64,000 nucleotides of DNA from Diplolepis rosae (GCA_030998225.1 JAPYXD010000553.1:5890001-5954000); one strand, 5' to 3'; positions 33,341 through 44,749 are shown, numbered from the stretch's first letter. Program-made: numbers and translations. Notes: generated from the sequence alone by a model not told the origin.

Positions 33341-34030
33341 GCTATTTCTATAGGCCTATAGTGTAACGAGACGTACAGTACCACTATGCGGCAGCTCTCC
33401 TGCGGCAGTTCTCGTGAAGGGTACCCCTACTACCGCACTCACGTGAGTACCGCCAATAACCGCTGAACTGCACGCGCGATTACCCCAACACTGTGCGAAC
33501 AGTATATAAGGAGGGACGGTAGACCAACTCGAGACAGTTTGCCTGAAGCCAGGCCGTGCAAACCTAATGCATAGATGGTGGCCGATTAGCAATTAGAGCC
33601 GCGTACAATTTTGCGTATGAACTATCATTATATGTGCACGTGTTAGTACACATATGAAAATGTTCAGCACGAGTGAAGGCTCAGTGTCGGATCCCCTGTC
33701 TGACCTTCACTCAGACGTCTCTGGGTAAAACCACCAGACTGTGTAACCTGGTTCAAAAATACCGAGCGTTGGCGGATAGGCGCTCCCATTGCCAACTTTC
33801 GGTGTGAGCTGATACCAAGCGTCAGGTGCCCCTGACTGGGTGCTGTTCAGGCTGGGCTAGGTTAATACCGGTCAGACCGACCTGAATGGACTCGTCCCCC
33901 GCGTCGAGTACCAGTAAATGGGTGTCCCCATGATTGGTTCTTGGCGAAGCGTTGAACCCGACGTTAGGTGCCCCTGATCGAGTTCTACCCGATAGCCAGT
34001 CGGATCTCGGACCTGGTGGCATAACTTCGA
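33341..34030 (+). promoter_or_regulatory. GC-richer promoter-like block of unknown origin
   Basis: A compositionally distinct 690-bp block inside the proteinase intron. It has a canonical TATA box (AGTATATAAGGAGGG near 33500). Downstream is a diverged internal duplication: CCAAGCGTCAGGTGCCCCTGA (about 33815) and CCCGACGTTAGGTGCCCCTGA (about 33955). No protein signature is seen. It could be a solo LTR or the leader of an unrecognised retroelement; it ends 70 bp from the exon at 34099. Confidence 0.35.
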
Positions 34031-34098
34031 ACGCCGACTAATGAGTGCAAAAGAAGAGTTATTGTATATTTGGTAAAATATAAGTAAAATCAACTCAC

Positions 34099-34227
34099 TT
34101 GACCAAGATAGCCTCCGTAATCTTCTTCAGCAGGTATTCCATGCTTCATTATCCACTGATAAGAACGAAAATCTTCACCGCCATCACATCCATTGTTACC
34201 GAAACCCCAAGAACAATCTATAAGAGC
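34099..34227 (-). CDS. 26-29-p: 26/29-kDa-type cysteine proteinase, internal exon
   Basis: A 129-bp exon of 43 codons, in phase 0 at both ends: ALIDCSWGFGNNGCDGGEDF, then RSYQWIMKHGIPAEEDYGGY and LGQ. The acceptor is TTTAG (up to 34228) and the donor GTGAGT (from 34098). LIDCS and GCDGG are hallmark segments of the C1A family. Together with its neighbours this gives an uninterrupted reading from the active-site Cys exon to the His/Asn exon. The unusual spelling DCSWGFGNNGCDGG is typical of the 26/29-kDa proteinase group and not of ordinary cathepsin L. Confidence 0.9.
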
Positions 34228-34677
34228 CTAAATGCAAAATAAATCAAATTATTAATTTTAATTAAAATAATTTAAACAATTGAAATAAGAGTTTTAAATT
34301 TTTCAGATATTAATCTTAAAAAAATGTTGAACCTATACTTTAATTTTTATGCTATTCTGTATAAAAGAAATGTTATGCCAAAAAAAAAACTTTCAAATTA
34401 TCATAGAAAATCCTTTGATTTTTTACTTTTACTTATTTGAACCCACGAGGTAAATTTTTTACATGCTACCTTTTAATTTGTTATTATAAACACCCTGTAT
34501 GCAAATTAAAACTAAAATGTGAATAGAATTTTTTTTCTTCATATTTTTGACATAATATGTTCGAGAATGTATTAGAGAACAAGCAGTGTTAAGCTCATCT
34601 TCGTTTCTGAATACGTTTATGGGCGAAAAAAAAAAGAAAAATTACCAGGAAAATCATGCAATTGAAATTAGACTGTA

Positions 34678-35950
34678 CTAGGTTGTTCAAAAAGTTTTGA
34701 AAGCGGAAATGAAAATACGTTTTCTTTTGGTGAAATCACTTTTATTGCTCAGTATAATCTCCCATAAGATCAATGCATTTAGTCCAACGGTCTTCCAACT
34801 TGTTTATCCCATCATGGAAGTGACTTTCTGCAAGGCCTGCAAAATACTCCTCTACGACGGCTATAACCTCTTCGTTTGATGAAAAATGCTTCCCACGAAG
34901 GAATTTCTTGAGGTGTGGGAACAGCCAGAAGTCAGAGGGAGCTAAATCAGGCGAATAAGGTGGATGCTGCAACAATTCGTACTTTAATTCGGTTATTTTA
35001 GTGATGGTTTTTTGAGCTGTGTGAGCGGGTGCATTGTCTTGATGAAAAAGGATTTTTTTCTTCTGCAAACCGGGTCTTTTTTCACGAATTTTTGCATCCA
35101 ATTGATCCAAAAGGTTACAATAATATTCAGAATTTATTGTTTTGCCAGTTTGGAGATAATCCACCAACAAAATCCCTTTTGTATCTCAAAAAACTGATGC
35201 TAACACCTTCTTCGCCGATTTCTGGACACGAACTCGCTTCGGTGCCGAAGTGCCTGGTTCACACCACTCCTTAGCCTCTTGTTTTGATTCAGGATCATGA
35301 TGGAAGACCCAAGTCTCATCCATAGTGATGAATCGACGCAAAAAATCCCTTTTATCCTTTCGAAAACGTTCCAAATGTTGCTCAGAAAGTCGCATTCGAA
35401 CGTGTTTTTGTTCCATTGTGAGCGAATGCGGCACCCATTGTGCACAGAGCTTTCTGAAACCCAAAACTTCACGTAAAATATGACTCACACTGCCTAATGA
35501 GATGTCTAGGGCCTCTGCTAAATCTCTCTCGGTCAATCGACGATCTTCCAAAACCATATCCTGTACTTTTGCTATGAATGCTGGTGTTGATGCACTTTTA
35601 GGACGTCCTGAGCGTGGATCATCTTCAACGCTTTTTCGACCACGTCTAAACTCTAAAACCCATCGATGCAGCTTCCTTCAACACTTTCACCATTTTTGTA
35701 TGAATTTCCGTTGCTGATAAACCTTCCAAAACAAAGAATTTTATCACTGCACGATATTCGGTTTTTTCCATTGTACAAAAATACACTGACACGTCAACTT
35801 CAAATGGCTTGTAAACAAACAATGAATTGACAGAGTGGAATGACACTTTGGGTATGTTCATATGAAAGATGAAATCTTAAAATGGCGTAGAAATTTTGGT
35901 TCTTCTATTGCTCTATAGATGTCGCTTTCAAAACTTTTTGAACAACCTAG
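34678..35950 (-). mobile_element. mariner element D1 (second lineage)
   Basis: Perfect 28-bp inverted repeats (CTAGGTTGTTCAAAAAGTTT continuing to GAAAGCG) with TA on both sides (34676-34677 and 35951-35952). The length of 1273 bp is normal for a mariner. It encodes a minus-strand transposase broken by one small deletion and one stop. Confidence 0.95.
34742..35771 (-). pseudogene. mariner transposase relic (copy D1)
   Basis: The start at 35771 gives MEKTEYRAVIKFFVLEGLSA. A roughly 20-bp deletion near 35665 shifts the frame inside the helix-turn-helix, and a Trp codon in VFWDAKG has become TGA (near 35183). Otherwise the protein reads to ...LMGDYTEQ. The DD34D triad is visible (TMDETWVFHHD; FHQDNAPAHTA; SPDLAPSDFW, with 34 residues between the last two). 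The protein would be about 340 residues if intact. It is dead but only lightly damaged. Confidence 0.93.
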
Positions 35951-36665
35951 TAAATTCTCGACCGATACCAAAGTCTGACACTTTCGACGTGTCCCAGTTG
36001 AAAAATAATATAAAAAGGTATCAGAAAAAAATTTAATACAAATTTTTTAACGTGTCGAGAGAAAGTCAATTTTATTCCTTCAATACTTATAATTTGTTAT
36101 ATAGATAGGTTAGTGCCGCGTTTAAAGACTGTTTCCATCTACTATTAAAACTCACAATTACACGGAGAAAAATAGTTGAAGTAATTTTACTCAACTCTGT
36201 CGATTAAACTTGGGACATAAGGATATTTGAACATCTCTTAAACCCTAGTCGGGTGAAATGAATTTGATAAATGCTTAATTCACCCAAAGTGATTAAAAAT
36301 AAGCGTTATATAGGGAATAGTAAGGAGTTGAGTGAAACGTTGTCGACGACAGGGCATCAACATGCGCCAGTGGGTTAACATGAAATGTATAAGTATATCA
36401 CCGACGCTTGAGGTGTTTCAAACCGTAGTTGGGTAAAATGAGCATCGGGCGTATTATTTCAAATGGCAATAGTATGGTTCTCTTGAATAAAAAAAAATTC
36501 TTACCTCGATTCTGCCAATAGTCATCCGGTACATACATAAACAAAATGCAAATACATTCACATAAAATTTGGAACTTTCTTATATAGTGACTGCAAGAGT
36601 TATTCAGAGTTTGTGAGAGTAAGTGTCGTCAATAAAGTCTTTGAGCCTTACTCAAGTAAAACTTT

Positions 36666-37811
36666 TTCAGTTTAAGTGAAACAGGAAATTCAATTTACTT
36701 AAGGCTCTATCGGCCTTAAGGAACACATTCTCATCATGGCGCTCGCGCTTCGCGCTCGATTTTCTGTATACATTTCAGTAACATTTCAGTAACTTTTTAA
36801 TAAATTACATGATTAAAATAATTTATAGTCTTCCAAATCTCTCAAAAAAAAAAAACAATCGTAGACTTTATTTAAGGAAACGATTTTGTAGAACAACGCT
36901 TATTTTGTATCACATATTTTGGTGAAAAAAATCGAATTTTTTCAATATTAAAAATCAAAACATAAAATATACACCCTGTCGAGAAAATTCTTAATAAGAA
37001 TATGTAGACCTCATTTAGGCAAATAATTTTTCATCTAAACGTTTTTTATGTATCTCATATATTTTGTCTAAAAAATGGAATTCTTGAATTTTAATCGTAT
37101 TTTTTGGAATCGAAACGAAAAATATATGTTTTTTCATAAACTGTGTAAGACAAAACTTGTAGATCTTTTTGAAACGAACAACTTTGTATTCTTACGTTTT
37201 TTTCGTATTTCACATATTATTGTTAAAAAATTGAAGTTTGGATTTTCAATATTTTTTTTTTAAATTACAAACAAAAATATGCATCTTATGAAAAAATGTT
37301 ACAATACAAATTTGTAGGTCTTTATGTAGAAAATAATATTGTATCATAATGTTTTTTTGTATCTCGTATAATTTAACTGGAAAATGGAATTTTGATATTG
37401 ACTTTTTTCAAGTTTTAATATGCTGTAACATTTTTAATTTTGATTTAATCAAAAAATGCTTTCAGGATAATTTGTAGAGATTTATGAGCACTATCAAAAA
37501 CCAGTATTGGAACTTTTGATTTTTTCAAAAACACAAAAGTAGTGATCAATCCGTCAATTTTGATTGGATGTGGCTGGTTAACGTACTTGTCCTTACTTTT
37601 TTGGCTCCGATAAAGTGTGCCAAAGCTCAATTCAATCTGATAATTCTATCGAGAGTTATGCCGCACACAACCTACTACAGACAGACAGACAAACACTTTG
37701 GTAGAAACCGTTTTTTCTGACTCAGGGGGTCTCAAAACGTAAAGATTTGACGAAAATTTCGAAAGTCATTTTTCACATAAAACCAATACCTTCTCATCCA
37801 TGATGAGAATG
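36666..37811. mobile_element. unclassified repeat element, copy P2
   Basis: A shorter relative of P1 (10126-12126) with the same edges (TTTAAGTGAAACAGGAAATTC; GATGAGAATG). It lacks the hairpin present in P1. The interior is a direct series of about 160-bp units with TTGTAGAYCTTT and GTATCTCAYATATTTTG. It ends with the CAGACAGACAAACA / CTCAGGGGGTCTCAAAACG segment. No coding capacity recognised. Confidence 0.65.
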
Positions 37812-38072
37812 TAATAAGTGAAAAAGAAAGAAGTAATTATAAATTAATTAAGAACAAATTTTGTATCACGAATTTATTAAACTTGAAGAATCTCAAAATT
37901 AGATTGTGTGAAATTTTTGAATAATTTATATAAACTAGTGGATAATCATAAAAACAAATAGTGGTTAACACTGCGGAGCATGTACGAAAGCTTCGTCACT
38001 TTAAAGTCACTAGTTTATAAGAGGAATCCACTATTTTGGATTTAGAGAGTACTAAAATAAACTGTAATTGTA

Positions 38073-39255
38073 TTGGATATATAACTTAATTCGTGCAGTT
38101 TTTTTTTCTTCAAAATTTGAACGTTTATTTAAGAAAAACATGTATAATAGTATTATCTAAGTATTGCACAAATGACGCTGTGACTTTTTCCCATCTTTCT
38201 GGCAATTTGTGGATTCCATCCCAAAAGAACTGCGCCGGCTTGGCGGCCAAGAATGAATCAAGCCAATTTTTGAAACCCTGTTCTGATGTGGACCGTATTC
38301 CAGTGAGGGCGTTCTGCATCGACCGGAACAAATGGTAGTCAGAAGGGGCAAGGTCTGGGCTATAAAATGGATGGGGTAGAACTTCCCATCCACTGTTTTC
38401 CAAACAGTTCTTAACCGGAATAGCAACATGAGGCCGAGCGTTGTCATGATGGAAAATTATTGCTTCGTGTCTGGCCGCATATTCTGGGCGTTTTTTGGCT
38501 ATTGTTCTCTTTAAATGGATTAATTGTGTTCGGTAGCGTTCTCCATTGATGGTTTCACCCGGTTTTAGCAGCTCATAATACAGCACACCCTTCTGTCGTA
38601 ATGGATCCATTTTTCATCACTAGTAACAATCCCATGCAAAAATGACTTCTTTTTGTGGCGTTCCAGCAGCATTTCGGACATGCAAAACCGCCTTTCAACG
38701 ACTATCGGCTTGAGTTCATGTGGAACCCAATTTTCTTGCTTTTGGATGTATCCGGCTGCTTTTAAACGTTTTGAAATGACTGCTTGAGTGACTCCCAAAG
38801 ATTCTTCGAGTTCTTCTTGTGTTTGGCAACAATCTTCATCGAGTAATGCTTCCAGTTCTTCATCTTCAAACTTTTTTGGATGCCCAGGACCTTCTTCGTC
38901 TTCCAAGCCAAAATCACCACTTTTAAATCGTGCAAACCACTTTTGGCACGTTCACTCAGCTAGAGCATGTTCACCATAAACTTCCACCAAAATACGATGA
39001 CTTTCGGCAGCAGTTTTCTTCATATTGAAGTAATGAAGAAGAAATCCCCGAAAAAACACTTCTTTAGGCATAAAGTTCGACATATTTGAGTGAAAAAAAA
39101 TTATTGCTGTTTACGCTTCAAATGAATGACATATACTGTAAAAGACGCACAATGACAGTAGCTTTCCAACGCATGTTCGGAATACTGGAACGATGGAATA
39201 ATAATCAAGTTACGCTATCACTCAGCAAACTGCACGAATTAAGTTATAGATCCTA
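38073..39255 (-). mobile_element. mariner element C
   Basis: Ends TTGGATATATAACTTAATTC and TAGGATCTATAACTTAATTC (read inward), TA on both sides (38071-38072 and 39256-39257). The same sequence without the mariner is present at about 51605-51625 (CTGTA|TTTTGTATG), so the insertion point and the TA duplication are proven. 1183 bp. Confidence 0.94.
38150..39083 (-). pseudogene. mariner transposase relic (copy C)
   Basis: It starts at 39083 (MSNFMPKEVFFRGFLLHYFN) and keeps the segment MKKTAAESHRILVEVYGEHA that copies A and B have lost. A stop follows (HALAE*). Further on it reads [47 protein letters not shown]; a deletion near 38598 removes the part after the first catalytic Asp. It then continues YYELLKPGETINGERYRTQL, FHHDNARPHVA and SPDLAPSDYH. 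Dead through stops and the deletion. Confidence 0.88.
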
Positions 39256-39503
39256 TATTTTGTATGCTTTTAATTGATTTTGATTATTAAATATAATAAT
39301 GTGGAACATCAGTATGCTGAAAATTCAACAGGTTTTTCAAATTAAAAATATTTTATGTGTGCCCAAGGCGCAGATTACTTTCATTCGTTCCTGTGTGAAT
39401 AGATATAGCTGGTGGAATAAGTCTTGCGATTCACGGTTTACTCAACTCTCGATTGAAGCGTAGAGTAGAATGAACGGAAAGCTCTACTATTTTTGTGATT
39501 TAA

Positions 39504-39741
39504 CACTAGAAAGACGGGAGCTTAGTATATACCTATGACTGCTTTTCGGCAATATAGGTATAACACACATATATATGCCGGAAGTGAAGGAGGGGGGGGG
39601 GCAACAACAATGATTAATTAAGCCATTTATATGTTGTAGAAAAAGTCACAAAATTATAAGAAGCTGTGTCATTATTTAAATAATTATTTTTTTAATTGAA
39701 ATTCAAAAGCAGTCAAAATTACTTGCTTAGGCAATCTAGTG
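39504..39741. mobile_element. 238-bp piggyBac-type MITE
   Basis: Ends CACTAGA and its inverse TCTAGTG, flanked by TTAA on both sides (39500-39503 and 39742-39745). The related element at 51847-51860 has a single TTAA at the same point (GTGATTTAATAAAA), so this is a genuine TTAA-targeted insertion. No coding capacity; one G run inside. Confidence 0.85.
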
Positions 39742-40055
39742 TTAATAAAATATTTGTTTTTTATAATTATACTACGAGTAATAATATATATATACATTTA
39801 AAAAAATTTAATGTACGCTTTCATACTTCACCCTACACTTCTGAATGCGTACATGTATACGAAAAGTATCAGTCTATAAATGATTATGAAGAACGAGAAA
39901 CGATATACGGAAGTCACGGTAGGATAATTGGTTAAAATGCGACTGAAGTATTTTTCTCATTCTTCAATTTTTGTCTGAAAGAACATCAAAATTTAATACT
40001 AAATTTAATAAAATAATTATCCACGAGAGATAAATTTATTCGATTAAATTCTTAC

Positions 40056-40156
40056 CTGCTGGGACAAACGAACGAGTTGATGGTATTTCATAAAATAAGC
40101 ACCTTCTACTGCTCCAGTCGTTCCGAAACTCCAGCAAGAACCGCATACAGATTGGT
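40056..40156 (-). CDS. 26-29-p: 26/29-kDa-type cysteine proteinase, active-site exon (most 5' exon seen)
   Basis: A 101-bp exon encoding (D)QSVCGSCWSFGTTGAVEGAY then FMKYHQLVRLSQQ. It holds the oxyanion-hole Gln and the catalytic Cys in CGSCWSFG. The acceptor AG lies at 40157-40158 and the first codon is split (phase 1); the donor GTAAG starts at 40055 in phase 0, matching the next exon at 34227 across 5,828 bp. Exons for the signal peptide, the propeptide and the start of the mature enzyme must lie at higher coordinates. I found none up to 64000, so the next intron probably exceeds 23 kb, unless a short exon was missed. Confidence 0.88.
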
Positions 40157-40959
40157 CTACACAGTAATTAATGAGTTACGAATTAGAATTTTAAAAATTA
40201 AAAAAAAAACAGGGAAAAACCATAATCTCTTAATTCAATTTTTAATAATAATTTTTTATATCATAAATTCCGGAAGCTTTAACCATCGCAATGATCTTGA
40301 CTACACTAACTCGTATAAAGTGCAATCGTTTTCTCGATAATTTGAAATTTGTAATGAAATTATTCTTCTAAAATGAATAGAATAATAGAAAATAGATTAT
40401 TTCTAGATTCCTCGAGCAACTTTAGCATCTGGATTAAATCAACATACTGTCAATCCAATGTTAAACTGCGCAGACATCAGTAAGTCGATTTTTAATATCT
40501 TCAGTCTTTCAAAGTGAGAAGTTGAATTTTTCATTGCGTCTTGCAGTTTTATGACGACTTATGAGACTTTTTACAGAAACTAACAGAAGTAGATATGTCA
40601 AACGTAATTGTGAACGTAGATATGTGCATTGAATGGAATAAAGATTCGTCACTTAGTGAAGATCGCTCATTACTTTTAATGATTTTCATGCGAGAAAAGG
40701 GGACACACATGGATATGTAAAACCAAACATGGAAAAGATCTCAAGTCTGAAGTTACTTGAGGGAGTATGAGAACCTCAATTCGAAATTCTATAGAAGTCA
40801 TCACCCTTCTCATGATACGTTTTTAATCAAAGATCACAGTACAAAGTGCACAACTCTGTTTGCCGCTTATATATTTGCTTTTTGAATAACAGGTGTTACG
40901 TTTGTCGATGGTAAGGGATAATTCAGTCTGCGTTACCGTCATTTTTCACTTTTGAACAA

Positions 40960-41200
40960 AAAGCTGAGACACAACCTGCTCATAGCACAGTGTTGGCAGA
41001 ACGTGGACGCAAACGGCCCCCACCACTGAGCCGTGTGGATCCAAACGCAACCAAATGCGGCGTGTCGGTGTGACCCTACTTTCTCGCTTCGATTTCACGC
41101 TGTCGGTTGGTGAGCCAAGGTCGAGCATTATATTTCTCTGGACTTCATGTAAAAGAGGCGCGAAGCAGACGACAAATTTAAAATGACGAAATATATTGTT
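40960..41200 (+). repeat. left flank of a duplicated block (also at 54460-54680)
   Basis: About 220 bp match 54460-54680 in the same orientation (CAGAACGTGGACG.AAACGGC; CCCCACCACTGA.CCGTGTGG; GAGGCGCGAAGCAGAC). No protein signature in either copy. It marks the start of a segmental duplication described in the findings. Confidence 0.75.
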
Positions 41201-42210
41201 TAAGATATTAGCTTTTTTTTATATTTTGGTTAACATTCACCTAAAATGAATATCTAAAAGATTTTTTTGAATTTTAGGATGATTTAAACACTTGAGAAAT
41301 AATTGTTTAGTAAAATTCATGGTTTAATAAGTGTTTAAAGACTCAAAACAAAATATCGATTTATATATTTTTTAGCCTTGTAAATAAATTATTTGAAATT
41401 AAAAAATTATGTGGAGAATATTTCATATCAAGATAAGATAAATCATGAGATTCAAATTTAAAAAATAAAAGGTTCAAATAAAATACTTTGGAAAGTTTTT
41501 TTAAATATAAATATACTCCTTGAGATTACTCTGACACGTAGTAAAATTGAGAAATATTTCTTTGGAATAAAATACTTTGAACATTTATTTTAAATAATAT
41601 GTAACATCTTTCAAATGACTACTTGAATATACAAGTGTGAACAAAAGGTTTCTATTATTAAAAAAATAACTAAATTATATCTAATTTTGCATACAAAATT
41701 ACACATTGAGGTTTCTTTGATATGAAGTAAAATTGACAAATTTTATAATGATAAAATACTAAAAAAAACTTTTTTGATTACTTAGCAACTTTTATATGGC
41801 AATTTCAATATATAAGCGTGAATAAAAGGTTCGATTTAAAAAAAATAAATAAATGTATTTTTTTTAAAATGTATTTTATTATTATATTTGTCAATTATGC
41901 TTCATACCAAAGAATTCTCAATGTGTGATTTCGTATACAAAATAAGATATAATTTACTTCATTTTTAAATAATCTTTCATTTACATTTATTTGTTGAAAT
42001 TACCATAAAAGATGTCAAGTATAATAAAAGTTCTTTTTGCGGTATTTTATTCCAAAGGAATTTTCATAGATTTTATTTTATGCTAGAGGAATTTAAGGTG
42101 TAATTTTCAATACAAAATTAAATATGGTTTTTTATTTTTTCAATAATTAAACCTTCTATTTACGATTATGTATTGAAAAAGAGGCTCTTAAAAAGGGTTA
42201 CGTATTTTAA

Positions 42211-42283
42211 CCAGTTAACTGTGGCGACCATGGAGAGTTCCATGTATTTATGACGAGTATACTCGTCAATCACAGTTAACTGG
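42211..42283. repeat. 73-bp palindrome with CCAGTTAACTGTG ends
   Basis: CCAGTTAACTGTG and its inverse bound a hairpin whose centre is the palindrome TGACGAGTATACTCGTCA. TTAA lies on the left and TTAG on the right. It looks like a piggyBac-type MITE, but it coincides with the break in the LTR fragment, so a clean target duplication is not demonstrated. Confidence 0.5.
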
Positions 42284-42808
42284 TTAGAATTCGGGTTGAG
42301 TAGCGGTAGAAATCTGATGAAGCTGGACTGACTGGATTGCACTCGCGGTATAGATTCGATGGCACTGGACTGGACTCGCGCTGGTCACATTTTAGAAATC
42401 GGACGTTGACTAACTAACTGAACTCGCGGTGTAGAGATGATGGTACTGGACTGACTTCTCTTGGAACTTTCGCTTTTTATAGAACTTTGAAAGGTCAAGT
42501 ATGACGAGTAACATGCTATGGCCAGTCGCATGTTATTACAAGTCACATGCTATTACATGTCGCATGTTGTGACGGTAGTGTGTTGGTATTGTAGGGCTTC
42601 ATTCACTTTCTCTCTGGGTCAGTCGATTTCTTATCATGTGTGGGTATTATAACGACACATGGTAATTTCATATTGATCATCCTATTGATCTGTAGATTTG
42701 TCTATAACTTGCGTCGATAAAATCACACTCGCTGTAATGCTGTTTTGATCCCTTTATTGGTTTCTTAATCTGCTTGTTACTTGTGGCGGTAGAGTCGCGG
42801 GACGTGAC
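42284..42808 (-). repeat. gypsy LTR fragment, inverted
   Basis: The inverse of the first part of the LTR at 55322, starting TGTCACGTCCCGCGACTCTA at 42808 and running through the 17-bp repeats and TATA box to about 42284. It contains an extra segment of about 85 bp near 42395-42470 that is missing in the 55322 LTR. The sequence outside its 5' edge (42809-42915) is the same as that outside the 55322 LTR. Confidence 0.88.
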
Positions 42809-43290
42809 AATATAATTTCTTATGCAAATTTAAATATAATTTATTTTGTTTTATAATCAAACCCTTCATTTATACAGGCATGGAAATTATTTTATAATTA
42901 CACATCGGTAATTAATTAAATCCTTCGCATGACTATTTCAATATACAAGTATACATAAGAGGTTCGATTATTTTAAAATATATATAAACTTTATCTAATG
43001 TTGCATACGACATTACACATTGAGAATTCTTTGGTAGGAAGTAAAATTAGCAAATATAATAATAAAAATTTAGTAGTCATGTGAAAAGATGTTACATATT
43101 AGAAAAAAAGGTGCATATTTATATTCAAAAAAACTTTCCAAAGTATTTTATTCGAAATTTTTATTTTTTTAAATTTGAATCTCTTGATTTATCTTATCTT
43201 GATATGAAATATTCTTCACATAATTTTTTAATTTCAAATAATTTATTTACAAGCCTAAAAAATATATGAATCGATATTTTTTTCAAAACG

Positions 43291-43940
43291 TTAATTTTTT
43301 CGAGCCGGGGAATACAGCTCAAAAACTAATGAACCGATCGACTTGAAATTTTATAGAGATATTATTTAACTGACTGGCCATCGAATGAACCTAAATATAC
43401 ATTAAAATTGTTATAATAAATATTGTTTTTATTGATTTATTTATAATAAAAAAGGTCATTTTTTTAAATGTCCCCAAATTTCGAATTATTATTTTTTGCT
43501 ATATTTAAGTTCATTTGAAGCGGATGGACTAACTTTAATTAAAAAAATTTGATTAATTTATTTTAGTCAATTACAAGGACCTGGGGGTTCCCCGGCGCAA
43601 ATTGAAGGAGCCGTTCTCATTTTTCTGAAAAAAATTCTCAAAAAACAGTTGTTTTCATGAGGCTTCCCCCTTGAAGAAAAATTTTTAATCGTTATGTATT
43701 GTATATTTGTTAGGAAATTCACAAATGGTTACAAAACGGATCTCTGTATATTAAAGAAAGATAATAAATCAATTTATGTAAATTTATCAGGCATAATGAC
43801 AATTCGGAATTCGAAATTTCGAAATACATATTTCAAAAACATATGAAATACGAGAAATAAAAAATCCTTTTATAAATGCTTTTACTTAAGATACTCTTTA
43901 ATAATAATGCAATTTTTTAATGTACATTTCAAAATTTAGT
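43291..43940. other. repeat-like stretch without a gene
   Basis: No protein signature. It includes the phrase CAGCTCAAAAACTAATGAAC then CGATCGACTTGAAATTTTAT, of a type common in dispersed insect repeats. The part 43850-43930 is a diverged inverse of 51045-51160. Confidence 0.4.
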
Positions 43941-44066
43941 TTCATTATACAATGACCCCGGAACCATGTCAGCATTATCTATGGGCGCAATACGCCGAGC
44001 CTGGGCGTCCATCTAAACTGCCTGCTTGGCTCTTTCAGCAGCTCCTCGAGGTTTCCTCTTCGGGGC

Positions 44067-44131
44067 TGCCTTCCGAAAAGCCGCACACCTCGTATTTCTC
44101 GGAAAATAGTCGGACCGGCGCTTTCCATTCC
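44067..44131. repeat. 65-bp segment identical to 47646-47710
   Basis: TGCCTTCCGAAAAGCCGCAC through CGGCGCTTTCCATTCC is identical over 65 bp to 47646-47710, in the same orientation, while the flanks differ. On the minus strand both read NGKRRSDYFPRNTRCAAFRK. Function unknown. Confidence 0.85.
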
Positions 44132-44749
44132 TCTCCGCGCAGAGGTAGCACTGCGGTTTGCCTGTGTTAGGCTCTACCCAGGAAAAAAAAACCGATAGAA
44201 CGCGCGTCTCTTTGAATTGCGTATCTGTCATTTGCATATTCAGGATATAAAAATTCAATCGGATGGTGACACTTTGAATCTGCCATTTGTACGCAATGTT
44301 TTAAATCTGCCATTCGACATTGGTTAAATCGTTGAGTGAATAGAGTTGAATAAGACTGACTAACCTGAAATAATTTCTAATGGCAATGTACGATTCATTG
44401 ATGTTCGCATGAATCGGTTGAAATTCCAAATGAAATGGAGGTCTTAAAAGGTCACTCTGAATAAGAGAAATACGATAAAAACAGAGCAACTTGCAATGAG
44501 CGTGAATCCGCAACGTGGAGGTTACCTCAGGTTATGTTAAACTAAGTGGAAAATGCAGATTACAATTGTAAACTATGAATTGTTTGGAATGAGAAGTATA
44601 AAATTATTCATTCGAATTGGAGATTAAATAATAATTAAATGAATGAAAAATAAATTAGTTTTATAAAATTTTAAACGTATACTAAATGAAGGAAATATAA
44701 TAATGAGAAACAAAATATAAATGATTTATAATGAAGTAATAATTAACTA

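Larger units (their letters stand above)
36161..39846 (+). mobile_element. CACGG-ended CACTA/EnSpm-type element N2 with three nested insertions
   Basis: It begins TA-CACGGAGAAAAATAGTTG, as the complete copy at 50303 does, and follows that copy through 36161-36665, 37812-38072, 39256-39503 and 39742-39846. The gaps are filled by repeat element P2 (36666-37811), mariner C (38073-39255) and a piggyBac-type MITE (39504-39741). The right end, about 145 bp including CTCCGTG, is missing. Confidence 0.85.
41213..43290. repeat. palindromic array of ~185-bp units
   Basis: The arms 41213-41510 and about 43080-43290 are inverted copies (AATAAATTATTTGAAATTAA; TATCAAGATAAGATAAATCA). Between them, units built on ATATACAAGTGTGAACAAAAGG and CACATTGAG.TTCTTTG.TA recur near 41628 and 41810 and again near 42945, with an inverted unit at about 41880-42000. 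A gypsy LTR fragment (42284-42808) lies inside. No coding capacity. Confidence 0.65.

Noticed and set aside
40880..40925. Minus-strand phrase reading VTPVIQK as the missing proteinase exon
   Set aside because: No splice sites in the right phase and no DWR-type sequence before it; chance resemblance.
44013..44258. 81-residue minus-strand protein with CYLC as a host gene
   Set aside because: Only the 65-bp repeat is shared with another locus; no splice or family support for a full gene. Reported as a repeat instead.
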